Shown: positions 37,029 to 49,652 of the stretch, in pieces
How the letters are laid out: each line of letters begins with the position of its first letter
Position numbering within the stretch: position 1 is the first letter of the stretch
DNA from: Petrolisthes cinctipes
Taxonomy: Eukaryota; Arthropoda; Malacostraca; Decapoda; Porcellanidae
Reading direction: 5' to 3'
NCBI GenBank assembly: GCA_033782935.1
Contig: JAWQEG010000412.1
Location: 1,105,501-1,169,500, forward strand
DNA: 64,000 nucleotides
Notes under the pieces: generated by a model
Told to the model about the DNA's origin: nothing
The model's input: the letters and a program-made list of their open reading frames with translations, nothing else
Databases searched by the model: none
Translations under genes and position numbers: made by a program

Positions 37029-40000
37029 CTCTAACACGGAGTAGGAATGTACAGATCGCTTCTGGGACCCCAAAATATCGAATTTTCGGGTGTTTAGGGC
37101 CAGAATTTGAGATATCGACTTTTTGGCACCTAAAATATCGATTATTAGCATGTTTTGGGCCTATATTTTGAAAATATTCTAGAACTGAGTAGGCATGTAC
37201 ATATCGCTACTGGGACCCCAAAATATCGAATTTTCGGGTGTTTTGAGCATGAATTTGAGATATAAACGAGTACAGAAGATGCATGCACATATCGACTTTT
37301 GGGCACCTAAAATATCGATTTTGAGCATATTTTGAGCCTATATTTTGAAAACATTCTAGCACTGAGTAGGCATGTACAGATCGCTTCTGGGACCCTAAAA
37401 TATCGAATTTTCGGGTGCATTGAGCCTGAATTTGAGATATAAACGAGTATAAAGGATGCATACATATATTGACTATGGGCACCAAAAATATAGATTTTCA
37501 GCATGTTTTTGGCCTGAATTTTGAAAATACTCTAACACGGAGTAGGCATGTACAGATCGCTTCTGGGACCCCAAAATATCGAATTTTCGGGTGTTTAGGG
37601 CCAGAATTTGAGATATCGACTTTTTGGCACCTAAAATATCGATTATTAGCATGTTTTTAGCCTATATTTTGAAAATATTCTAGCACTGAGTAGGCATGTA
37701 CAGATCGCTTCTGGGACCCCAAAATATCGAATTTTCGGGTGTTTTGGGCCTGAATTTGAGATATCGCCTTTCCGCACCTAAAATATCGATTTTTAGCATG
37801 TTTTGGGCCTATATTTTGAAAATATTCTAGAACTGAGTAGGCATGTACATATCGCTACTGGGACCCCAAAATATCGAATTTTCGGGTGTTTTGAGCATGA
37901 ATTTGAGATATAAACGAGTACAGAGGATGCATGCACATATCGACTTTTGGGCACCTAAAATATCGATTTTGAGCATGTTTTGAGCCTATATTTTGAAAAC
38001 ATTCTAGCACTGAGTAGGCATGTACAGATCGCTTCTGGGACCAGAAAATATCGAATTTTCGGGTGTTTAGGTCCAGAATTTGAGATATAATCGGGTACAG
38101 AAGATGCATGCACATATCGACTTTTGGGCACCTAAAAGATCGATTTTCAGTATGTTTTTGGCCTTTATTTTGAAGATACTCTAACACGGAGTAGGCATGT
38201 ACAGATCCCTTGTGGGACCCGTAAATATCGAATTTTCGGGTGTTTTGGGACTGAATTTGAGATATCGACTTTTTGGCACCTAAAATGTCGATTTTTAGCA
38301 TGTTTTTAGCCTATATTTTGAAAATATTCTAGCAATGAGTAGGCATGTACAGATTGCTTCTGGGACCCCAAAATATTAAATTTTCGGGTGTTTTGAGCCT
38401 GAATTTGAGATATAAATGGGTACAGAAGATACATGCACATATTGACTTTGGGCATCTAAAATATACAATTTCAGCATGTTTTGGGCCTGTATTTTGAAAA
38501 TACTCTAACACGGAGTAGGCACGTAGAGATCGCTTCTGGGACCCCAAAATATTGAATTTTCGGGTGTTTTGAGCCTGAATTTGAGATATAAACGGGTACT
38601 GAAGATGCATGCACATATCGACTTTTGGGCACCTAAAACATCGATTTTGAGCATGTTTTGGGCATGTATTTTGAAAATACTCTAACACTATGTAGGCATG
38701 TACAGATCGCTTCTGGGACCCCAAAATATCGAATTTTCGGGTGTTTTGGGCCTGAATTTGAGATATCGCCTTTACGCACTTAAAATATCGATTTTTAGCA
38801 TGTTTTGAGCCTATATTTTGAAAATATTCTAGCACTGAGTAGGTATGTACAGGTCGCTTCTGGGACCCCAAAATATCGAATTTTCGGGTGTTTTGAGCTT
38901 GAATTTGAGATATAAACAAGTACAGAAGATGCATGCACATATCGACTATTGGGCACCTAAAATATCGATTTTGAGCATGTTTTGAGCCTATATTTTGAAA
39001 ACATTCTAGCAATGAGTAGGCATGTACAGATTGCTTCTGGGACCCCTAAATATCGATTTTTCGGGTGTTTTGGGCCTTAATTTAAGATATCGACTCTTTG
39101 GCACCTAAAATATCGATTTTTAGCATGTTTTTAGCCTATATTTTGAAAATATTCTAGCACTGAGTAGGCATGTACAGATTGCTTCTGGGACCCCAAAATA
39201 TTGAATTTTCGGGTTTTTTGAGCCTGAATTTGAGATATAAACGGGTACAGAAGATACATGCACATATTGACTTTGGGCATCTAAAATATCGATTTTCAGC
39301 ATGTTTTGAGCATGTATTTTGAAAATACTCTAACACGGAGTAGGCATGTACAGATCGCTTCTGGGACCCCAAAATATCGAATTTTCGGGTGTCTTGAGCC
39401 TGAATTTAAGATATAAACGGGTACTGAAGGTGCATGCACAAATCGACTTTTTGGCACCTAAAACATCGATTTTGAGCATGTTTTTGGCGTGTATTTTGAA
39501 AATACTCTAACACGGAGTAGGCACGTAGAGATCGCTTCTGGGACCCCAAAATATTGAATTTTCGGGTGTTTTGAGCCTGAATTTGAGATATAAACGGGTA
39601 CTGAAGATGCATGCAGATATCGACTTTTGGTCACTTAAAACATCGATTTTGAGCAAGTTTTGGGTGTTTTGGGCCTGAATTTGAGATATCGCCTTTACGT
39701 ACCTAAAATATAGATTTTTAGTATGTTTTGAGCCTATATTTTGAAAATATTCTAGCACTGAGTAGGCATGTACAGATCGCTTCTGGGACCCCAAAATATC
39801 GAATTTTCGGGTGTTTTGAGCCTGAATTTGAGATATAAACCAGTACAGTAGATGCATGCACATATCGACTTTTGGGCACCTAAAATATCGATTTTTAGCA
39901 TGTTTTGAGCCTATATCTTGAAAACATTCTAGCACTGAGTAGGCATGTACAGATCGCTTCTGGGACCCCAAAATATCGAATTTTCGGGTGTTTTGAGCCT

Positions 40001-41065
40001 GAATTTGAGATATAAACGAGTACAGAAGATGCATGCACATATCGACTTTTGGGCACCAAAAATATCGATTTTGAGCATGTTTTGTGCCTATATTTTGAAA
40101 ACATTCTAGCACTGAGTAGGCATGTACACATCGCTTCAGGGACCCCAATATATCGAATTTTCGGGTGTCTTGGGCCTGAATTCGAGATATCGCCTTTACG
40201 CACCTAAAATATCGATTTTTAGCATGTTATGAGCCTATTTTTTGAAAATATTCTAGCACTGAGTAGGCATGTACAGATCGCTTCTGGGACCCCTAAATAT
40301 CGAATTTTCTGGTGTTATGGGCCTTAATTTGAGATATCGACTTTTGGGCACCTAAAATATCGATTTTTAGCATGTTTTTAGCCTATATTTTGAAAATATT
40401 CTAGCACTGAGTAGGCATGTACAGATTGTTTCTGGGACCCCTAAATATCGAATTTTTGGGTGTTTTGGGCCTTAATTTGAGATATCGCCTTTACGCACTT
40501 AAAATATCGATTTTTAGCATGTTTTGAGCCTATATTTTGAAAATATTCTAGCACTGAGTAGGCATGTACAGATCGCTTCTGGGACCCAAAAATATCGAAT
40601 TTTCGGGTGTTTTGAGCCTGAATTTGAGATATAAACGTGTACAGTAGATGCATGCACATATCGACTTATGGGCACTTAAAATATCGATTTTGAGCATGTT
40701 TTTAGCCTGTATTTTGAAAATACTCTAACACGGAGTAAGCATGTACAGATCGCTTCTGGGACCCCTAAAAATCGAATTTTCGGGTGTTCATGGCCAGAAT
40801 TTGAGATATAAACGGGTACAGAAGATGCATGCACATATCGACTTTTGGGCACCTAAAAGATCGATTTTCAGTATGTTTTTGGCCTGTATTTTGAAAATAC
40901 TCTAACACGGAGTAGGCATGTACAGATCCCTTCTGGGACCCTTAAATGTCGAATTTTCGGGTGTTTTGGGACTGAATTTGAGATATCGACTTTTTGGCAC
41001 CTAAATTATCGATTTTTAGCATGTTTTTAGCCTATATTTTGAAAATATTCTAGCACTAAGTAGGC
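36870..41065 (+). repeat. Block F, copy 1 of a 4,196-bp tandem duplication
   Basis: Positions 36870-38760 match 41066-42956 at +4,196 bp; positions 38785-41062 match 45165-47442 at +6,380 bp. Markers include 'gcttgcacatatccac', 'gtgcattgagcctg', 'gaccagaaaatatcg', 'tatacaatttcagc' and 'ggcacgtagag'. The left edge overlaps the end of block E copy 2. Confidence 0.88.
39521..39765 (+). repeat. 245-bp fused monomer, copy 1
   Basis: An L3-type monomer ends early at 'gagcaagttttggg' and fuses to 'tgttttgggcctgaatttg' of an S2 monomer. 177 + 147 - 79 = 245 bp. The join is at a shared 'ggg'. Confidence 0.88.
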
Positions 41066-42961
41066 ATGTACAGATTGCTTCTGGGACCCCAAAATATTGA
41101 ATTTTCGGGTGTTTTGAGCCTGAATTTGAGATATAAACGGGTACTGAAGATGCTTGCACATATCCACTTTTGGGCACATATAACATCGATTTTGAGCATG
41201 TTTTGGGCCTGTATTTTGAAAATACTCTAACACGGAGTAGGAATGTACAGATCGCTTCTGGGACCCCAAAATATCGAATTTTCGGGTGCTTAGGGCCAGA
41301 ATTTGAGATATCGACTTTTTGGCACCTAAAATATCGATTATTAGCATGTTTTGGGCCTATATTTTGAAAATATTCTAGAACTGAGTAGGCATGTACATAT
41401 CGCTACTGGGACCCCAAAATATCGAATTTTCGGGTGTTTTGAGCATGAATTTGAGATATAAACGAGTACAGAAGATGCATGCACATATCGACTTTTGGGC
41501 ACCTAAAATATCGATTTTGAGCATATTTTGAGCCTATATTTTGAAAATATTCTAGCACTGAGTAGGCATGTACAGATCGCTTCTGGGACCCTAAAATATC
41601 GAATTTTCGGGTGCATTGAGCCTGAATTTGAGATATAAACGAGTATAAAGGATGCATACATATATTGACTATGGGCACCAAAAATATAGATTTTCAGCAT
41701 GTTTTTGGCCTGAATTTTGAAAATACTCTAACACGGAGTAGGCATGTACAGATCGCTTCTGGGACCCCAAAATATCGAATTTTCGGGTGTTTAGGGCCAG
41801 AATTTGAGATATCGACTTTTTGGCACCTAAAATATCGATTATTAGCATGTTTTTAGCCTATATTTTGAAAATATTCTAGCACTGAGTAGGCATGTACAGA
41901 TCGCTTCTGGGACCCCAAAATATCGATTTTTCGGGTGTTTTGGGCCTGAATTTGAGATATCGCCTTTCCGCACCTAAAATATCGATTTTTAGCATGTTTT
42001 GGGCCTATATTTTGAAAATATTCTAGAACTGAGTAGGCATGTACATATCGCTACTGGGACCCCAAAATATCGAATTTTCGGGTGTTTTGAGCATGAATTT
42101 GAGATATAAACGAGTACAGAAGATGCATGCACATATCGACTTTTGGGCACCTAAAATATCGATTTTGAGCATGTTTTGAGCCTATATTTTGAAAACATTT
42201 TAGCACTGAGTAGGCATGTACAGATCGCTTCTGGGACCAGAAAATATCGAATTTTCGGGTGTTTAGGTCCAGAATTTGAGATTTAATCGGGTACAGAAGA
42301 TGCATGCACATATCGACTTTTGGGCACCTAAAAGATCGATTTTCAGTATGTTTTTGGCCTTTATTTTGAAGATACTCTAACACGGAGTAGGCATGTACAG
42401 ATCCCTTGTGGGACCCGTAAATATCGAATTTTCGGGTGTTTTGGGACTGAATTTGAGATATCGACTTTTTGGCACCTAAAATGTCGATTTTTAGCATGTT
42501 TTTAGCCTATATTTTGAAAATATTCTAGCAATGAGTAGGCATGTACAGATTGCTTCTGGGACCCCAAAATATTAAATTTTCGGGTGTTTTGAGCCTGAAT
42601 TTGAGATATAAATGGGTACAGAAGATACATGCACATATTGACTTTGGGCATCTAAAATATACAATTTCAGCATGTTTTGGGCCTGTATTTTGAAAATACT
42701 CTAACACGGAGTAGGCACGTAGAGATCGCTTCTGGGACCCCAAAATATTGAATTTTCGGGTGTTTTGAGCCTGAATTTGAGATATAAACGGGTACTGAAG
42801 ATGCATGCACATATCGACTTTTGGGCACCTAAAACATCGATTTTGAGCATGTTTTGGGCATGTATTTTGAAAATACTCTAACACTATGTAGGCATGTACA
42901 GATCGCTTCTGGGACCCCAAAATATCGAATTTTCGGGTGTTTTGGGCCTGAATTTGAGATA

Positions 42962-45170
42962 TTGCCTTTACGCACCTAAAAAATCGATTTTTAGCATGTT
43001 TTGAGCCTAAAATTTGAAAATATTCTAGCACTGAGTAGGCAGGTACAGATCGCTTCTGGGACCCCAAATATATCGAATTTTCGGGTGTTTTGAGCTTGAA
43101 TTTGAGATATAAACGGGTACAGAAGATGCATGCACATATCGACTTTTGGGCACCTAAAATATCGATTTTGAGCATGTTTTGAGCCTATATTTTGAAAATA
43201 TTCTAGCACTGAGTAGGCATGTAGAGATTGCCTCTGGAACCCCAAAATATTGAATTTTCGGGCTTTTTGAGCCTGAATTTGAGATATAAACGGATACTGA
43301 AGATGCATGCACATATCGACTTTTGGGCACTTAAAAGATCGATTTTCAGTACGTTTTTGGCCTGTATTTTGAAAATACTCTAACACAGAGTAGGCATGTA
43401 CAGATCGCTTCTGGGACCCCAAAATATCGAAGTTTCGGGTGTTTTGAGCCTGAATTTGAGATATAAACGGGTACTGAAGATTCATGCACATATCGACTTT
43501 TGGGCACCTAAAACAACGATTTTGAGCATGTTTTACGCCTGAATTTTGTAAATACTCTAACACGGAGTAGGTATGTACAGATCGCCTCTAGGACCCCAAA
43601 ATATCGAATTTTCGGTTGTTTTGGGCCAGAATTTGAGATATAAACTGGTACTAAAGATGCATGCACATATCGACTTTTGGGCACCTAAAACATCGATTTT
43701 GAGCCTGTTTTGGGCCTGTATTTTGTAAATACTCTAACACGGAGTAGGCATGTACAGATCGCTTCTGGGACCCCAAAATATCGAATTTTCGGGTGTTTTG
43801 AGCCTGAATTTGAGATATAAACGGGTACAGAAGATACATGCACATATTGACTTTGGGTATCTAAAATATCGATTTTCTGCATGTTTTGGGCCTGTATTTT
43901 GAAAATATTCTAGCACTGAGTAGGCATGTACAGATTGCTTCTGGGACCCCAAAATATTGAATTTTCGGGCTTTTTGAGCCTGAATTTGAGATATAAACGG
44001 GTAATGAAGATGCATGCACATATCGACTTTTTTGCACCTAAAACATCGATTTTGAGCATGTTTTGGGCCTGTATTTTGAAAATACTCTAACACAGAGTAG
44101 ACATGTACAGATCGCTTCTGGGACCCCTAAATATCGAATTTTCTGGTGTTTTGGGCCTGAATTTGAGATATCGACTTTTTGGCACCTAAAATATCGATTT
44201 TTAGCATATTTTTAGCCTATATTTTGAAAACATTCTAGCACTGAGTAGGCATGTACAGATCGCTTCTGGGACCCAAAAATATCGAATTTTCGGGTGTTTA
44301 TGGCCAGAATTTGAGATATAAACGGGTCCAGAAAATGCATGCACTTATCGACTTTTGGGCACCTAAAAGATCGATTTTCAGTATGTTTTTTGCCTGTATT
44401 TTGAAAACACTCTAACACGGAGTAGACATGTACAGATCGCTTCTGGGACCCCTAAATATCGAATTTTCTGGTGTTTTGGGCCTGAATTTGAGATATCGAC
44501 TTTTTGGCACCTAAAATATCGATTTTTAGCATATTTTTAGCCTATATTTTGAAAACATTCTAGCACTGAGTAGGCATGTACAGATCGCTTCTGGGACCCA
44601 AAAATATCGAATTTTCGGGTGTTTATGGCCAGAATTTGAGATATAAACGGGTCCAGAAAATGCATGCACTTATCGACTTTTGGGCACCTAAAAGATCGAT
44701 TTTCAGTATGTTTTTTGCCTGTATTTTGAAAACACTCTAACACGGAGTAGGCATGTACAGATCGCTTCTGGGACCCCTAAATATCGAATTTTCGGGTGTT
44801 TTGGGCGTTAATTTGAGATATCGACTTTTTGGCACCTAAAATATCGATTTTTAGCATGTTTTTAGCCTATATTTTGAAAATATTCTAGCACTGAGTAGGC
44901 ATGTACAGATTGCTTCTGGGACCCCAAAATATCGAATTTTCGGGTGTTTTGAGCCTGAATTTGAAATATAAACGGGTACTGAAGATTCATGCACATATCG
45001 ACTTTTGGGCACCTAAAACATCGATTTTGAGCATGTTTTGGGCCTGAATTTTGTAAATACTCTAACACGGAGTAGGCATGTACAGATCGCTTCTGGGACC
45101 CCATAATATCGAATTTTCGGGTGTTTTGGGCCTGAATTTGAGATATCGCCTTTACTCACCTAAAATATCG
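42962..45170 (+). repeat. Segment transferred from the 21-23 kb region into block F copy 2
   Basis: 42962-44100 matches 21075-22213 at +21,887 bp; 44751-45160 matches 22539-22950 at +22,212 bp. Both ends lie inside S2 monomers that become chimeric (42892-43038 and 45076-45222), each still 147 bp. The register is therefore kept exactly, as expected for homology-driven exchange or conversion rather than end joining. Confidence 0.82.
44101..44750 (+). repeat. Identical 325-bp S-L dimer in tandem
   Basis: 44101-44425 and 44426-44750 look identical base for base when read side by side. The source region at 22214-22538 has only one copy. The duplication therefore followed, or accompanied, the transfer of this segment. 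Confidence 0.88.
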
Positions 45171-45900
45171 ATTTTTAGCATGTTTTGAGCCTATATTTTG
45201 AAAATATTCTAGCACTGAGTAGGTATGTACAGGTCGCTTCTGGGACCCCAAAATATCGAATTTTCGGGTGTTTTGAGCTTGAATTTGAGATATAAACGAG
45301 TACAGAAGATGCATGCACATATCGACTATTGGGCACCTAAAATATCGATTTTGAGCATGTTTTGAGCCTATATTTTGAAAACATTCTAGCAATGAGTAGG
45401 CATGTACAGATTGCTTCTGGGACCCCTAAATATCGATTTTTCGGGTGTTTTGGGCCTTAATTTAAGATATCGACTCTTTGGCACCTAAAATATCGATTTT
45501 TAGCATGTTTTTAGCCTATATTTTGAAAATATTCTAGCACTGAGTAGGCATGTACAGATTGCTTCTGGGACCCCAAAATATTGAATTTTCGGGTTTTTTG
45601 AGCCTGAATTTGAGATATAAACGGGTACAGAAGATACATGCACATATTGACTTTGGGCATCTAAAATATCGATTTTCAGCATGTTTTGAGCATGTATTTT
45701 GAAAATACTCTAACACGGAGTAGGCATGTACAGATCGCTTCTGGGACCCCAAAATATCGAATTTTCGGGTGTCTTGAGCCTGAATTTAAGATATAAACGG
45801 GTACTGAAGGTGCATGCACAAATCGACTTTTTGGCACCTAAAACATCGATTTTGAGCATGTTTTTGGCGTGTATTTTGAAAATACTCTAACACGGAGTAG

Positions 45901-46145
45901 GCACGTAGAGATCGCTTCTGGGACCCCAAAATATTGAATTTTCGGGTGTTTTGAGCCTGAATTTGAGATATAAACGGGTACTGAAGATGCATGCAGATAT
46001 CGACTTTTGGTCACTTAAAACATCGATTTTGAGCAAGTTTTGGGTGTTTTGGGCCTGAATTTGAGATATCGCCTTTACGTACCTAAAATATAGATTTTTA
46101 GTATGTTTTGAGCCTATATTTTGAAAATATTCTAGCACTGAGTAG
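45901..46145 (+). repeat. 245-bp fused monomer, copy 2
   Basis: Same fusion as 39521-39765, carried along by the block F duplication (+6,380 bp). Confidence 0.88.
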
Positions 46146-47443
46146 GCATGTACAGATCGCTTCTGGGACCCCAAAATATCGAATTTTCGGGTGTTTTGAG
46201 CCTGAATTTGAGATATAAACCAGTACAGTAGATGCATGCACATATCGACTTTTGGGCACCTAAAATATCGATTTTTAGCATGTTTTGAGCCTATATCTTG
46301 AAAACATTCTAGCACTGAGTAGGCATGTACAGATCGCTTCTGGGACCCCAAAATATCGAATTTTCGGGTGTTTTGAGCCTGAATTTGAGATATAAACGAG
46401 TACAGAAGATGCATGCACATATCGACTTTTGGGCACCAAAAATATCGATTTTGAGCATGTTTTGTGCCTATATTTTGAAAACATTCTAGCACTGAGTAGG
46501 CATGTACACATCGCTTCAGGGACCCCAATATATCGAATTTTCGGGTGTCTTGGGCCTGAATTCGAGATATCGCCTTTACGCACCTAAAATATCGATTTTT
46601 AGCATGTTATGAGCCTATTTTTTGAAAATATTCTAGCACTGAGTAGGCATGTACAGATCGCTTCTGGGACCCCTAAATATCGAATTTTCTGGTGTTATGG
46701 GCCTTAATTTGAGATATCGACTTTTGGGAACCTAAAATATCGATTTTTAGCATGTTTTTAGCCTATATTTTGAAAATATTCTAGCACTGAGTAGGCATGT
46801 ACAGATTGTTTCTGGGACCCCTAAATATCGAATTTTTGGGTGTTTTGGGCCTTAATTTGAGATATCGCCTTTACGCACTTAAAATATCGATTTTTAGCAT
46901 GTTTTGAGCCTATATTTTGAAAATATTCTAGCACTGAGTAGGCATGTACAGATCGCTTCTGGGACCCAAAAATATCGAATTTTCGGGTGTTTTGAGCCTG
47001 AATTTGAGATATAAACGTGTACAGTAGATGCATGCACATATCGACTTATGGGCACTTAAAATATCGATTTTGAGCATGTTTTTAGCCTGTATTTTGAAAA
47101 TACTCTAACACGGAGTAAGCATGTACAGATCGCTTCTGGGACCCCTAAATATCGAATTTTCGGGTGTTCATGGCCAGAATTTGAGAAATAAACGGGTACA
47201 GAAGATGCATGCACATATCGACTTTTGGGCACCTAAAAGATCGATTTTCAGTATGTTTTTGGCCTGTATTTTGAAAATACTCTAACACGGAGTAGGCATG
47301 TACAGATCCCTTCTGGGACCCTTAAATGTCGAATTTTCGGGTGTTTTGGGACTGAATTTGAGATATCGACTTTTTGGCACCTAAATTATCGATTTTTAGC
47401 ATGTTTTTAGCCTATATTTTGAAAATATTCTAGCACTAAGTAG

Positions 47444-47607
47444 GCATGTACAGATTGCTTCTGGGACCCCAAAATATCGAATTTTCGGGTGTTTTGAGCC
47501 TGAATTTGAGATATAAACGGGTACAGAAGATTGACTTTGGGAATCTAAAATATCGATTTTCAGCATGTTTTGGGCCTGTATTTTGAAAATACTCTAACAC
47601 GGAGTAG
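47444..47607 (+). repeat. L2 monomer with a 12-bp deletion (164 bp)
   Basis: 'acagaagattgactttggg' replaces the usual L2 sequence; 12 bp are lost from the purine/pyrimidine alternating tract of the 29-bp module. The same allele occurs at 50803-50966 and 54713-54876, all 164 bp. Confidence 0.88.
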
Positions 47608-49407
47608 GCATGTACAGATCGCTTCTGGGACCCCAAAATATCGAATTTTCGGGTGTTTTGAGCCTGAATTTGAGATATAAACGGGTACTGAAGATGCATG
47701 CACATATCGACTTTTGGGCACCTAAAACATAGATTTTGAGCATGTTTTGGGCCTGTAATTTGAAAATACTCTAACACAGAGTAGGCATGTACAGATCTCT
47801 TATGGGACATTAAAATATCGAATTTTCGGGTGTTTTGGGCCTGAATTTGAGATATCGCCTTTACGCACCTAAAATAACGATTTTTAGCATGTTTTGAGCC
47901 TATATTTTGAAAATATTCTAGCACTGACTAGGCATGTACAGATCGCTTCTGGGACCCCAAAATATCGAGTTTTTGGGTGTTTTGAGCTTGAATTTGAGAT
48001 ATAAACGAGTACAGAAGATGCATGCACATATCGACTTTTGGGCACCTAAAATATCGATTTTGAGCATGTTTTGAGCCTATATTTTGAAAAAATTCTAACA
48101 AGGAGTAGGCATGTACAGATCGCTTCTTGGACCCCTAAATATCAAATTTTCGGGTGTTTTGGGACTGAATTTGAGATATCGACTTTTTGGCAACTAAAGG
48201 ATCGATTTTTAGCATGTTTTTAGCCTATATTTTGATAATTTTTTAGCACTGAGTAGGCATGTAGAGATTGCTTCTGCTACCCCAATTTATTGAATTTTCG
48301 GGTGTTTTGAGCCTGAATTTGAGATATAAACCGCTACAGAAGATACATGCACATATTGACTTTGGGCATCTAAAATATCGATTTTCAGCATGTTTTGGGC
48401 ATGTATTTTGAAAATTCTCTAAATCGGAGTAGGTATGTACAGATCGCTTGTGGGACCCCAAAATATCGAATTTTCGGGTGTTTTGAACCTTAATTTGAGA
48501 TATCGACTTTTTGGCACTTAAAATATCGATTTTTAGCATGTTTTTAGCCTATATTTTGAAAATATTTTAGCACTGAGTAGGCATGTACAGATCGCTTCTG
48601 GGACCCCAAAATATCGAATTTTCGGGTGTTTTGAGCTTGAATTTGAGATATAAACGAGTATAGAAGATGCATGCACATATCGACTTTTGGGCACCTAAAA
48701 TGTCGATTTTGAGCATGTTTTGAGCCTATATTTTGAAAACATTCTAGCACTGAGTAGGCATGTACAAATCGCTTCAGGGACCCAAAAATATCGAATTTTC
48801 GGGTGTTTAGGGCCAGAATTTGAGATATAAACGGGTACAGAAAATGCATGCACATATCGACTTTTGGGCACCTAAAGGATCGATTTTCAGTATGTTTTTG
48901 GCCTGTATTTTGAAAATACTCTAAAACGGAGTAGGCATGTACAGATCGCTTCTGCGACCCCTAAATATCGAATTTTAGGGTGTTTTGGGCCTTAATTTGA
49001 GATATCGACTTTTTGGCACCTAAAATATCGATTTTTAGCATGTTTTTAGCTTATATTTTGAAAATATTCTAGCACTGAGTAGGCATGTACAGATTGCTTC
49101 TGGGACCCCAAAATATTGAATTTTCGGGTGATTAGGGCCAGAATTTGAGATATAAACGGGTACAGATGATGCATGCACATATCGACTTTTGGGCACCTAA
49201 AAGATCGATTTTCAGTATGTTTTTGGCCTGTATTTTGAAAATACTCAAACACGGAGTAGGCATGTACAGATCGCTACTGGGACCCCTAAATATCGAATTT
49301 TCGGGTGTTTTGGGACTAAATTTGAGATATCGACTTTTTGGCACCTAAAAGATCGATTTTCAGTATGTTTTTGGCCTGTATTTTGAAAATACTCTAACAC
49401 GGAGTAG

Positions 49408-49652
49408 GCATGTACAGATCGCTTCTGGGACCCCAAAATATCGAATTTTCGGGTGTTTTGAGCCTGAATTTTAGATATAAACAGATACTGAAGATGCATG
49501 CACATATCGACTTTTGGGTACCTAAAACATCGATTTTGAGCATGTTTTGGGTGTTTTGGGCCTGAATTTGAGATATCGCCTTTACGCACCTAAAATATCG
49601 ATTTTTAGCATGTTTTGAGCCTATATTTTGAAAATATTCTAGCACTGAGTAG
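49408..49652 (+). repeat. 245-bp fused monomer, copy 3
   Basis: Same 79-bp deletion and same join ('gagcatgttttgggtgtttt') as the copies in block F, in a different neighbourhood. Confidence 0.88.

Larger units (their letters stand above)
41066..47442 (+). repeat. Block F, copy 2, carrying a 2,184-bp inserted satellite segment
   Basis: Collinear with copy 1 except that sequence of block-D type lies between 42962 and 45170. The difference of the two spacings (6,380 - 4,196) is 2,184 bp. Outside the insert the copies are near-identical, with single-base changes such as 'gtgtttaggg' to 'gtgcttaggg' at about 41287. Confidence 0.88.
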
